Shown: positions 1-6,482, counted from the first letter of the stretch. The stretch is DNA of 11,281 nt from JBDTMT01 sp033764095 (GCA_033764095.1 JANRJF010000208.1:1-11281), one strand, 5' to 3'. Program-made: numbers and translations. The notes: a model not told the origin generated them from the letters alone.

Positions 1-186
1 GCCCTGCTGCACGCGCGCGGCCGCCGCGGCTGGCGCGGGCTCGCCCAACACCTGCTGCGCCACCCGGCGCCGGCCGCGGTCGGCGCCGCACCGGCGCCCA
101 CCGGTGACCGCCCGCGTGAGGCGCCGCGCTCTGCCGTCCGCGCCTCGCGCGGTTCCCCGCCGCTCAGCCCAACAGGTAGCGACTGA
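1..186 (+). CDS. possible C-terminal end of a protein cut by the left edge
   Basis: Frame 1 is open from the window edge to a TGA at 184-186, giving a 61-residue tail. The first 28 residues (starting ALLHARGRRGW) look protein-like, with a codon pattern of G/C at position 3 and lower GC at position 2. The rest is rich in Ala, Pro and Arg. If real, it overlaps the end of the convergent TetR gene by 23 bp. No family is recognisable. In DNA this GC-rich a 61-codon open frame is expected by chance, and frame 2 is open here as well, so this is a weak call. Confidence 0.25.
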   Translation, partial: ALLHARGRRGWRGLAQHLLRHPAPAAVGAAPAPTGDRPREAPRSAVRASRGSPPLSPTGSD

Positions 187-760
187 GCATCGCGACCACC
201 TCGGCGCGCAGCGACGCGGAGCGCAGCGCCGCCGGCCGCCGCGTGGTGGTCGCCTCGGTGAGTGCGGCGAGGCAGGTGGCGACGACGAAGGCGGCGGCGT
301 CGCGGTCGACCGCCGTGCCGACCCCCAGCGTCTCGATGAATCGCGCCGTGCGGGCGGCGCGCAAGCGGTCGAGCCGGTGCAGCTCGGCGGCCGGCAGGTG
401 CGCGGCGGCCAGGCGCTGCAGGGCGTGGGCGAGGGCGGGCCGCGCGGCGTGCACGTCGAAATGCCAGTCCACCGCGGCGCGCAGGCGCCGCAGCGGCGGT
501 TGGCTGGCGTCGTCGAGCAGCGCCGGCCGCATCGCCTCGGCGCGCGCCAGCTCGCGTTCGAGCAGCGCGCGCACGATCGCCTGGCGGTTGGGGAAGTACT
601 GGTAGAGCGACCCGACGCTGACGCCGGCGCGCGCCGCGATGCCATTGGTGGTGAGGCGCGCCGGGCCCGGTTCGTTCAGAATGCGAGCCGCAGCCTCCAC
701 AATGGCGTCGAACGTCGCCTGGGCGCGCGCCTGGCGCGGGGTTTTGCGCAGGTAGGCCAT
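164..760 (-). CDS. TetR/AcrR-family transcriptional regulator
   Basis: A 198-aa protein, the usual length for TetR repressors. The N-terminal DNA-binding domain covers residues about 12-60: a helix with QATFDAIVEAAARIL, then the helix-turn-helix (about residues 37-56) running through TNGIAARAGVSVGSLYQYF and ending in the typical FPNRQAIV. The rest is an Ala/Leu-rich helical ligand-binding and dimerisation domain with no recognisable ligand signature. The ATG at 758-760 is the first good start; no clear Shine-Dalgarno is visible. The gene diverges from the alpha/beta hydrolase at 836 with 75 bp between the starts, the common layout in which a TetR protein represses itself and its neighbour. 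Its inducer is unknown. The family is near certain; the target is an inference. Confidence 0.93.
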   Translation of the reverse strand: MAYLRKTPRQARAQATFDAIVEAAARILNEPGPARLTTNGIAARAGVSVGSLYQYFPNRQAIVRALLERELARAEAMRPALLDDASQPPLRRLRAAVDWHFDVHAARPALAHALQRLAAAHLPAAELHRLDRLRAARTARFIETLGVGTAVDRDAAAFVVATCLAALTEATTTRRPAALRSASLRAEVVAMLSRYLLG

Positions 761-835
761 GCCGACAGGGTGCTACGCCGGCGGTGCGGCGAATGCGAGT
801 GTCCGATGCGTGCGTGCTGATGGCAGAATGGCGGC
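761..835. promoter_or_regulatory. divergent promoter region, candidate TetR operator
   Basis: These 75 bp separate the starts of the TetR gene and the exported hydrolase and must hold at least part of both promoters. The only symmetry I can find is CGCCGGCG at 776-783, with outer GC/GC pairing that extends it imperfectly to 772-787. In GC-rich DNA such a palindrome is weak evidence. No convincing -35/-10 pair is visible. Confidence 0.3.
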
Positions 836-1876
836 ATGACGATCCTCGGCCGGAAACGCCGCGTCGCCGTCGCCGCCATGCTGGCGCTGAGCGTCGTGCT
901 GGCGTTCACGGCGGCGCGCTGTGACCGCCGCACGCCGGGTGCGGCCGCGCCGGTGGCAGCCGACGAGACGCTCGCCGACGGGGTGCGCCGGATCGACGTG
1001 CGCTTCGCGTGCGGCGACACGACCTGCGCGGCGTGGCTGTTCCGCCCGCCCGGCGTCGCCCGTCCGCCGCTGGTGGTGATGGGGCACGGCTTCGCCGGTA
1101 CGCGCGACGCCGGGCTGCCGTACTTCGCCGAGCGTTTCGCGCGCGCCGGGATGGCGGCGCTGGTGTTCGACTATCGCCATTTCGGCGCCAGCGGCGGACT
1201 GCCGCGCCAGGTGGTCGACCCGTGGCGCCAGCTCGACGACTGGCGTGCGGCGCTGGCGTGGGGGCGGGCGCGGCCCGACCTCGACGGCGGCCGCGTCGCG
1301 CTGTGGGGCACGTCGCTCGGAGCTGGTCACGCCCTGACGGTTGCCGCCGGCGATGCCGGGCTGGCGGCGGTGGTGGCGCAGGTGCCGATGATCGACAGCG
1401 ACCAGGAGGGCGAGGCGACGTTCTATGGTCCCACCTGGGTCGCCCGGCTGCTGGCGAGCGCCTGGCTCGACATGGCCGCCTCGGCCTACGGCGCCGATCC
1501 GATCGAGCTGCCGGCGATCGCGCCGGCCGGCGGCTTCGGCATGATCGTCGACGACCGCGCGTCCGCGGCCGCCGCGCGCCTGGCCGAGCCGGGGACGCGC
1601 TACCGCAACGCCGTCGCGGCGCGCTCGATCTTCCTCTTCGACGACTACAATCCGGCGCCGCGGCTCGACGCGATCCGCGCCCCGGTGCTGCTCATCGCCT
1701 CGCCGCGCGACCGCTTCGCGCCGTTCGCCGCCGTCGAGGCGTTCGCGGCGCGCGCCCCGGGCGTCGAGCTGGTGCGCATCGACGCCGACCACTTCGACGT
1801 CTACCTGGCGCCGGTGCGCGACGCGGCGGCCGACGCCGCGGTCGCCTTCCTGCGCCGCCGGTTCGGCATCGACTGA
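836..1876 (+). CDS. exported or membrane-anchored alpha/beta hydrolase
   Basis: A 346-aa serine hydrolase of the dienelactone hydrolase/Xaa-Pro peptidase-like type. Residues 6-9 (RKRR) and the hydrophobic stretch 10-26 form a Sec signal peptide or signal anchor; the Cys at 29 follows AAR, not a proper lipobox, so a lipoprotein is doubtful. The hydrolase domain begins near residue 52. The oxyanion motif VMGHGF lies at 81-86, the nucleophile elbow GTSLG at 158-162 (Ser160), and the likely acid and base are Asp292 (SPRDRF) and His319 (ADHF). Cys59 and Cys64 flank a GDTT turn and could form a disulfide in the periplasm. The upstream ATG was chosen because it supplies the positively charged n-region. 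The substrate cannot be read from sequence; an ester or lactone is plausible. It is probably controlled by the divergent TetR protein. Confidence 0.88.
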   Translation: MTILGRKRRVAVAAMLALSVVLAFTAARCDRRTPGAAAPVAADETLADGVRRIDVRFACGDTTCAAWLFRPPGVARPPLVVMGHGFAGTRDAGLPYFAERFARAGMAALVFDYRHFGASGGLPRQVVDPWRQLDDWRAALAWGRARPDLDGGRVALWGTSLGAGHALTVAAGDAGLAAVVAQVPMIDSDQEGEATFYGPTWVARLLASAWLDMAASAYGADPIELPAIAPAGGFGMIVDDRASAAAARLAEPGTRYRNAVAARSIFLFDDYNPAPRLDAIRAPVLLIASPRDRFAPFAAVEAFAARAPGVELVRIDADHFDVYLAPVRDAAADAAVAFLRRRFGID

Positions 1877-1962
1877 GTCGCCGCGGCGCACTTGACCGCG
1901 CCGCGCGGGCGACGTTAGGCGTGCTCGACCCGCCGCCGTCCGGCGCGCAACGCACCGTTGCA

Positions 1963-1968
1963 GAGGAG
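1963..1968 (+). promoter_or_regulatory. Shine-Dalgarno site of the SDR gene
   Basis: GAGGAG lies 6 nt upstream of the ATG at 1975. It fixes the start of the SDR gene and rules out the much longer upstream open frame, which overlaps the hydrolase gene in another frame. Confidence 0.75.
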
Positions 1969-1974
1969 CTGCCG

Positions 1975-2748
1975 ATGTCCACCCTTCCCGCGCCGTTGGC
2001 GCAGTTCGACCTGAGCGGGCGCGTCGCGCTGGTCACCGGCGGCACGCGCGGCCTCGGGCGCGAGATGGCGCTCGCCTTCGCGCAGTGCGGCGCCGACGTG
2101 CTGATCGCCAGCCGCAAGCCCGACGCCTGCGCGGCGGTGGCCGCCGAGCTCGCCGCCGCCACCGGCCGGCGCGTCGTCGGGCGCGCCTGTCACGTCGGCG
2201 ACTGGGACGCGCTCGAGCCGCTGCTCGACGCCGCCGACGCCGAGCTCGGCGGCCTGCACATCCTGGTCAACAACGCCGGCATGTCGCCGCTCTACCCGAG
2301 CGTCGACGCGGTGGGCGAGGCGCTGTGGGACAAGGTGCTGGACGTGAACCTGAAGGGACCCTTCCGGCTCACCGCGCTGGCCGGCACGCGCATGGCGCGC
2401 GCCGGCGGCGGCTCGATCATCAACATCTCCAGCGGCGCGGCGCGGCGCCCGACGCCGGACGTGATCCCCTACGCCGCCGCCAAGGCGGGGCTGGAGGCGA
2501 TGACCATCGGCTTCTCGCGCGCCTTCGGGCCGAGCGTGCGGGTCAACGCCATCCAGGCCGGTCCCTTCTACACCGACATCAGCAAGGCCTGGGACCTGGA
2601 GGCCTTCCGCCGCCAGGCGCGCGCCACGTTGGCGCTGCAACGCGGCGGCGAGCCCAGCGAGATCGTTGGCGCCGCCCTCTACCTGGCGAGCCCCGCCTCG
2701 TCGTTCACCACCGGCGCCGTCCTGCGCGTCGACGGCGGCGCCGCCTAG
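1975..2748 (+). CDS. SDR-family NAD(P)-dependent oxidoreductase
   Basis: A 257-aa classical short-chain dehydrogenase/reductase of normal length. The cofactor glycine motif TGGTRGLG is at residues 21-28, NNAG at 99-102, the structural Asn at 125 (DVNLKG), and the catalytic set is Ser152/Ser153, Tyr166 and Lys170 (YAAAK). The C-terminal FTTGAVLRVDGG (244-255) is typical of the FabG-like branch. It interconverts a hydroxyl and a keto group, probably on an acyl-CoA or similar small substrate. After beta-strand 2 the sequence SRKPDAC carries an Arg that often favours NADPH, but this is a soft prediction. It lies 98 bp after the hydrolase and is the first gene of the SDR-kinase-ACAD run, where it could make or oxidise the hydroxyl group that the kinase acts on. 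The TAG stop is followed directly by an inverted repeat. Confidence 0.93.
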   Translation: MSTLPAPLAQFDLSGRVALVTGGTRGLGREMALAFAQCGADVLIASRKPDACAAVAAELAAATGRRVVGRACHVGDWDALEPLLDAADAELGGLHILVNNAGMSPLYPSVDAVGEALWDKVLDVNLKGPFRLTALAGTRMARAGGGSIINISSGAARRPTPDVIPYAAAKAGLEAMTIGFSRAFGPSVRVNAIQAGPFYTDISKAWDLEAFRRQARATLALQRGGEPSEIVGAALYLASPASSFTTGAVLRVDGGAA

Positions 2749-2869
2749 AAACGGAACCACGGATGAACACAGATAAACACAGATAGGGTCGTCCGGCTGT
2801 CGAGGGCGTAGCCTCGCCTCGAGACCAAACCCATCGGTGTTTATCTGTGTTCATCTGTGGTTTCGTTTT
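2749..2869. repeat. intergenic inverted repeat R1 (CACRGA at 10-bp spacing)
   Basis: Left arm 2749-2784 and right arm 2833-2869 are inverted copies, nearly identical over about 36 bp apart from a few substitutions and small indels. They enclose a 48-nt loop that has a further small inverted repeat (TCGAGG/CCTCGA). In the left arm CACGGA, CACAGA and CACAGA start at 2758, 2768 and 2778; in the right arm the complement starts at 2834, 2844 and 2854, so the period is exactly 10 bp. The left arm begins at the base after the SDR stop codon, and the right arm ends 8 nt before the first plausible kinase ATG. The arms are AT-richer than the genes. A transcript through this region would fold into a long hairpin ahead of the kinase start. 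Confidence 0.9.
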
Positions 2870-2877
2870 GGTCTTGT

Positions 2878-3930
2878 ATGGAGATGAACGTGAATCACGG
2901 CATGGACCGCGGCCTGGTCGATTTCGAGGTGCTGGCGGCTTGGATGGACGAGCGCGATCTGCCGGGCGGAGCGATCGAGCAGGTCCGCCAGCTCGCCGGC
3001 GGGACGCAGAACATCCTGATCCGCTTCACGCGCGGCGGGCGCGACTACGTGCTGCGGCGCGGACCGCAGCACCTGCGGCCGGCGAGCAACGAGGTGCTGC
3101 GGCGCGAGCAGCGGGTGCTCACCGCGCTGGCCGGCAGCGCGGTGCCGCATCCCGGCTTCATCGCCGGCTGCACCGACGCGACGGTGATGAACGGCGCGGT
3201 GTTCTACCTGATGGAGCCGATCGAGGGGTTCAATCCGTCCACCGGCTTGCCGGCGCTGCACGCCGGCGATCCCGCCGTGCGGCGCGCCATGGGCTTCGAG
3301 GCGGCGGATGCGCTGGCCAGCCTGGGCCGCGTCGACCACGTCGCCGTCGGGCTCGCCGACTTCGGCAAGCCGGACGGCTTCCTCGCGCGTCAGGTCGGGC
3401 GCTGGATGAAGGAGCTGGAGGGCTACTCGCGCCACGCGGGCTATCCCGGGCCCGAGATTCCCGGGCTCGACGCGGTGGCGGCGTGGCTCGACCGCCAGGT
3501 GCCGACCACCTGGACGCCGGGGATCATGCACGGCGACTACCACTTCGCCAACGTCATGTACGCCAACGACTCGCCGCGGCTGGTGGCGATCGTCGACTGG
3601 GAGATGTGCACCATCGGCGATCCGCTGCTCGATCTCGGCTGGCTGATCGCCACCTGGCCGAGCGAGGGCTTCGCCAGCCCCGCCGCCGCCCTGGCGCAGG
3701 GCGGCGCGCTGCCGAGCACCGACGAGATCGTCGCGCGTTACGCGCAGGGCTCGGCGCGCGACCTGAGCGCCATCCAGTGGTACGCGGTGATGGCCTGCTT
3801 CAAGCTCGGCATCGTGCTGGAGGGCACCCACGCCCGCGCCTGCGCCGGCAAGGCCCCCAAGCCGACCGGCGACATGCTGCACGCCGTCACGCTCGGCTTG
3901 TTCGCCCGCGCGCAGGAGCTCATGCGTTGA
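2878..3930 (+). CDS. APH-family phosphotransferase (ACAD10/11 kinase-like, LvaA-like)
   Basis: A 350-aa protein of the aminoglycoside phosphotransferase/choline kinase fold. The N-lobe has the glycine-rich GGTQNI (41-46) and YVLRRGP (57-63); the catalytic loop is HGDYHFAN (218-225, Asp220, Asn225) and the metal-binding motif is DWE (240-242), followed by IGDPLLDLGW. The spacing fits the kinase half of eukaryotic ACAD10/11 and bacterial LvaA, which phosphorylate the 4-hydroxyl of hydroxyacyl-CoAs, better than antibiotic-resistance enzymes. The adjacent ACAD11-like dehydrogenase supports this. The start is uncertain: ATG 2878, ATG 2884, GTG 2890 (with GGAG 6 nt upstream) and ATG 2902 are all in frame, and all precede the domain. 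The family is certain; the substrate is an inference. Confidence 0.9.
   Translation: MEMNVNHGMDRGLVDFEVLAAWMDERDLPGGAIEQVRQLAGGTQNILIRFTRGGRDYVLRRGPQHLRPASNEVLRREQRVLTALAGSAVPHPGFIAGCTDATVMNGAVFYLMEPIEGFNPSTGLPALHAGDPAVRRAMGFEAADALASLGRVDHVAVGLADFGKPDGFLARQVGRWMKELEGYSRHAGYPGPEIPGLDAVAAWLDRQVPTTWTPGIMHGDYHFANVMYANDSPRLVAIVDWEMCTIGDPLLDLGWLIATWPSEGFASPAAALAQGGALPSTDEIVARYAQGSARDLSAIQWYAVMACFKLGIVLEGTHARACAGKAPKPTGDMLHAVTLGLFARAQELMR
2880..2883 (+). promoter_or_regulatory. possible Shine-Dalgarno favouring the GTG start at 2890
   Basis: GGAG sits 6 nt upstream of an in-frame GTG at 2890. The ATG at 2878 has no comparable site because the R1 repeat arm lies directly upstream. If this site is used, the kinase is 346 aa long and begins four residues later. 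Confidence 0.4.
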
Positions 3931-3996
3931 TCGCTGGTCACCGTCGCCAGCGCGGTCGGTCGAGGCCGCGTCGGACATCGCACCGGAGCCGTTGAG

Positions 3997-4062
3997 CCAC
4001 GAAACCGGGAGGTTGGCGCGCCGATCGGTGTTCATCCGCCGGCATCTGTGGTTTCGTGCGGC
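3997..4062. repeat. decayed copy of the R1 inverted repeat (R2)
   Basis: Positions 4024-4057 match the right arm of R1 (2833-2866) at 28 of 34 bases with no gaps. Five of the six differences replace A/T with G/C, so the copy looks eroded toward the genome's composition. On the left only a 9-bp match survives: CACGAAACC at 3998-4006 pairs with 4050-4058. The element fills the middle of the 159-bp gap between the kinase and the acyl-CoA dehydrogenase and ends about 15 nt before the latter's Shine-Dalgarno. Confidence 0.8.
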
Positions 4063-4077
4063 TTTCGCGATCAGACG

Positions 4078-4083
4078 AGGAGG
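4078..4083 (+). promoter_or_regulatory. strong Shine-Dalgarno of the acyl-CoA dehydrogenase
   Basis: AGGAGG lies 6 nt before the ATG at 4090. It decides that start over the in-frame GTG at 4048, which lies inside the repeat. The same 12 bases, AGGAGGATCGAG, precede the MAPEG start (8390-8401). Confidence 0.85.
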
Positions 4084-4089
4084 ATCGAG

Positions 4090-5319
4090 ATGGCCATCGA
4101 CTTCACGCTCAGCCCCGAGCTCGAGGAACTGCGCCTGCGGGTGCGCGAGTTCATCCAGGACGTCGTCAAGCCCGGCGAGGCGAAGATCGGCGACCCCGAC
4201 AAGATCGAGCGCGGCGAGTACATCCAGATCCTCATCGGCATGCGCCAGCAGGCGCGCGCCGCCGGCATGTGGCTGCCGCACATGCCGGTGGAGTACGGCG
4301 GCATGGGGCTCGGCCACGTCGAGCTGGCGATGGTGCAGGCCGAGGCGGCGAAGGCCTACTACGGGCCGTGGGTGCTGAACTGTCAGGCGCCCGACGAAGG
4401 CAACATGCACACCCTGCTGCACTGGGCGACGCCGGAGCAGAAGGAGAAGTACCTCAAGCCCCTGTGCGACGGCGTCATGATGAGCTGCTTCGCCATGACC
4501 GAGCCGGAGGTCGCCGGCTCCGACCCGACGCTGATCAAGACCTTCGCCCGCCTGGAGGGCGACGAGTGGGTGATCAACGGGCACAAGTGGTTCATCTCCA
4601 ACGCCCGCCGCGCCCAGTTCGCCATCCTCATCGCGCGCACCGAGGACAATCCGGAGAAGCCGCAGGCGGCGAACACCGGCTTCCTGGTCGACATCCCGTC
4701 GGAGGGCTGGAACCGCGTCCGCGAGGTGGAGACGATGCACGGCGGCACCGGCCACTCCGAGATCGTCATCGAGAATCTGCGCGTGCCGGCGAAGAACGTG
4801 CTCGGCGAGCGCGGCCAGGGCCACCGCCTCGGCCAGTATCGCCTCGGGCCGGCGCGCCTGGCGCACTGCATGCGCTGGATCGCGCAGGCCGAGACGGCGC
4901 TCGACATGATGGTCGACCGCTCGCTCAAGCGCTTCGCGCACGGCTCGCTGCTGGCGGAGAAGCAGGGCATCCAGTGGATGATCGCCGACTCGACCATGGA
5001 GCTGTACCAGGCCAAGCTGATGGTCCTGCACGCCGCCTACCGCATCGACCGCAAGCTCGATTTCGTCTCCGAGGTGTCGATGGCCAAGCACTTCGTCGCC
5101 AACGCGCTCGGCCGCATCATCGACCGCTCGATCCAGGTGCACGGGGCGCTCGGCTACTCGACCGACACCCCGCTCGCCCACATGTACCAGCACGCCCGCT
5201 GGGCGCGCTTCGCCGACGGGCCCGACGAGGTGCACCAGATGCGCATCGCGCAGCGCACCATCGCCGCCTACACGAAGGAGAAGAGCACCCGCTCGGCGAC
5301 CGGCGACCTGCCGGTGTGA
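4090..5319 (+). CDS. acyl-CoA dehydrogenase, ACAD11-like
   Basis: A 409-aa FAD enzyme of full length. The N-terminal helical domain covers about 6-125, the middle beta domain carries the flavin-binding FAMTEPEVAGSD (134-145) and WFISNA (167-172), and the C-terminal helical domain follows from about 245. Signatures of the ACAD10/11 branch are LGPARLAHCMRW (252-263) and VHGALGYSTDTPLA (350-363). The usual catalytic-base segment reads FADGPDEVH (374-382), so the position of the glutamate found in many ACADs appears to be Asp376. Relatives (ACAD11, LvaC) can eliminate phosphate from 4-phosphoacyl-CoA to give enoyl-CoA. The kinase gene 159 bp upstream makes that reaction attractive here, though ordinary alpha,beta-dehydrogenation is possible. 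It converges with the crotonase gene across repeat R3. The family is certain; the reaction is an inference. Confidence 0.95.
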   Translation: MAIDFTLSPELEELRLRVREFIQDVVKPGEAKIGDPDKIERGEYIQILIGMRQQARAAGMWLPHMPVEYGGMGLGHVELAMVQAEAAKAYYGPWVLNCQAPDEGNMHTLLHWATPEQKEKYLKPLCDGVMMSCFAMTEPEVAGSDPTLIKTFARLEGDEWVINGHKWFISNARRAQFAILIARTEDNPEKPQAANTGFLVDIPSEGWNRVREVETMHGGTGHSEIVIENLRVPAKNVLGERGQGHRLGQYRLGPARLAHCMRWIAQAETALDMMVDRSLKRFAHGSLLAEKQGIQWMIADSTMELYQAKLMVLHAAYRIDRKLDFVSEVSMAKHFVANALGRIIDRSIQVHGALGYSTDTPLAHMYQHARWARFADGPDEVHQMRIAQRTIAAYTKEKSTRSATGDLPV

Positions 5320-5333
5320 GCGCGGGCGCAGAG

Positions 5334-5520
5334 GCCACGGATTACACGGACGCAGTTGGGAACACGGATTACACGGAGACTGCGATCGACATTATCTCAG
5401 TTCCTCAACTCGTGAGCGGACCGCTGATCGCAACGAGCTAGGGCTCATGAACTTCAGATGATCTCGATCGGCAGTCTCCGTGTAATCCGTGTTCCCAACT
5501 GCGTCCGTGTAATCCGTGGC
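5334..5520. repeat. intergenic inverted repeat R3 with perfect 50-bp arms
   Basis: Positions 5334-5383 and 5471-5520 are perfect reverse complements over 50 bp. After a one-base slip the pairing continues inward at 12 of 14 positions (5384-5397 with 5457-5470). About 60-87 nt of loop remain. Each arm holds the 15-mer CACGGATTACACGGA twice (5336-5350 and 5363-5377 on the left), so CACGGA starts at 5336, 5345, 5363 and 5372, all on one 9-bp phase with the middle unit lost. It fills most of the 221-bp gap between the converging dehydrogenase and crotonase genes. It could serve as a bidirectional terminator, but no U-run follows either arm. Confidence 0.95.
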
Positions 5521-5540
5521 TTTGTCGCCGCCGGTAGCGC

Positions 5541-6350
5541 TCACTCGTCCTCCGGCGGCCAGTCGCGCGGCACCGACAGGCTCCACTGCGGTGGGCGGCG
5601 CTCGAGGAAGGACATGACGCCCTCCAGCGCGTCGGGGCGGCGCATGACGACGTGGTGATAGGCGGTCTCGCGCGCGCCGATCTCGTCGCGCGTCAGGCCG
5701 CGGCTCTCCCACAGCAGGCGCTTCGACAGCGCCACCGACAGCGGCGCGCAGTTGACCGCGATGTCGCGCGCCATGTCGAGCGCGGCGGGCAGCACCTCGG
5801 CGGCGGGCAGGGCGCGGCCGACCAGGCCGAGTTGCACCGCCTCGCTGCCACGCAGCCGGCGGCCGGTGAGGAAGAGCTCGGCGGCGACGGCGGCGCCGAC
5901 GGCGCGCGGCACGGTCCAGTGCGCGTGCGCGTCGGGCAGCACGCCGCGCCGCACGTGCGCGAAGGCGAGCCAGGCGTCGGCGGCGGCGAGGCGGATGTCG
6001 CACTGCATGGCCAGCGTCAGGCCGATGCCGATGGCGTGGCCGTTGATCGCCGCGATCACCGGCTTGCGCACCTGCCAGGGCGGGAAGGCGATCGGATCGG
6101 CGCTGAACTCCGGCTCCTCGCGCGGCGCAAAGGTCGCGGCGCCGGCGGCGAAGTCGGCGCCGACGCAGAACGCCGCGCCGGCGCCGGTCAGCACCACGGC
6201 CCGCACGTCGTCGCGTTCGTCGCAGGCGCGATAAGCGTCGCTGAGCGATTGCGCCATCGGACCGGAGAACGCGTTGCGATCGTTCGGGCGATCGAGGGTG
6301 AGGACGGCGACACCGTCGGCGAAGTCGAAGCGCAGGTCGCGGTACGGCAT
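5541..6350 (-). CDS. enoyl-CoA hydratase/isomerase-family (crotonase) protein
   Basis: A 269-aa crotonase-fold protein of typical length. The first oxyanion-hole segment is AFCVGADF (60-67) and the second is INGHAIGIGLTLAMQCDIR (102-120). The usual active-site region reads FAHVRRGVLPDAHAHW (130-145): the first glutamate of classical hydratases is absent and Asp140 sits where the second is expected. The C-terminal EGVMSFLERRPPQW (243-256) is typical of acyl-CoA hydratases. It may hydrate or isomerise an enoyl-CoA, perhaps the product of the neighbouring dehydrogenase, although it is transcribed from the opposite strand. The ATG at 6348-6350 starts at the first conserved strand (PYRDLRF); no good Shine-Dalgarno is visible. 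The family is sure; the exact reaction is not. Confidence 0.92.
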   Translation of the reverse strand: MPYRDLRFDFADGVAVLTLDRPNDRNAFSGPMAQSLSDAYRACDERDDVRAVVLTGAGAAFCVGADFAAGAATFAPREEPEFSADPIAFPPWQVRKPVIAAINGHAIGIGLTLAMQCDIRLAAADAWLAFAHVRRGVLPDAHAHWTVPRAVGAAVAAELFLTGRRLRGSEAVQLGLVGRALPAAEVLPAALDMARDIAVNCAPLSVALSKRLLWESRGLTRDEIGARETAYHHVVMRRPDALEGVMSFLERRPPQWSLSVPRDWPPEDE

Positions 6351-6378
6351 GGCTGGAACGTACGGGAAGACAAAAGAC

Positions 6379-6451
6379 TTCACCACAGAGATACGGAGGC
6401 ACGCAGAGACAAGCGGAGCTCTCATCGTGCGCGCCGTGGCTCTGTGGTGAA
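6379..6451. repeat. inverted repeat R4 inside a divergent promoter region
   Basis: TTCACCACAGAG at 6379-6390 pairs perfectly with 6440-6451, and four of the next six bases also match (6391-6396 with 6434-6439). The left arm goes on as CACAGAGA, TACGGAGG, CACGCAGA, giving an 8-bp spacing of CACRGA-like units. It is the shortest and least symmetric of the set apart from R2. It lies almost centrally in the 132-bp gap between the divergent crotonase (starting at 6350) and hydrolase (starting at 6483) genes, 28 and 31 bp from the two start codons, so it must overlap promoters or 5' leaders. Confidence 0.8.
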
Positions 6452-6482
6452 TCCTCGGGTTTTCTTCTATGTCGGGCGACGC

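Noticed and set aside
1892..1920. Possible promoter beginning with TTGACC upstream of the SDR gene
   Set aside because: At 17-18 bp spacing the -10 position (TTAGGC or TAGGCG) matches the consensus poorly, so the -35-like hexamer is probably chance.
1009..1974. N-terminal extension of the SDR protein by over 300 residues
   Set aside because: This region is the out-of-frame image of the hydrolase gene. The Shine-Dalgarno at 1963-1968 and the start of the SDR domain place the start at 1975.
2749..2869. Insertion sequence or ordinary MITE
   Set aside because: No transposase, no target-site duplication that I can see, and the arms make up most of the element. A MITE-like origin remains possible but is not supported directly.
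2857..2877. Kinase start at the GTG at 2857
   Set aside because: It lies inside the right arm of repeat R1 with no ribosome-binding site, and would add residues with no conserved features.
2851..5235. A 794-codon open frame on the minus strand opposite the kinase and dehydrogenase
   Set aside because: It is Arg/His/Gly/Ala-rich, has no family motif, crosses two intergenic repeats and lies antisense to two genes with clear catalytic motifs. Long antisense frames are expected in DNA this GC-rich.
5334..5520. CRISPR array or tandem repeat locus
   Set aside because: Repeat units are short, occur on inverted arms and are not separated by unique spacers of constant length; no cas gene is nearby.
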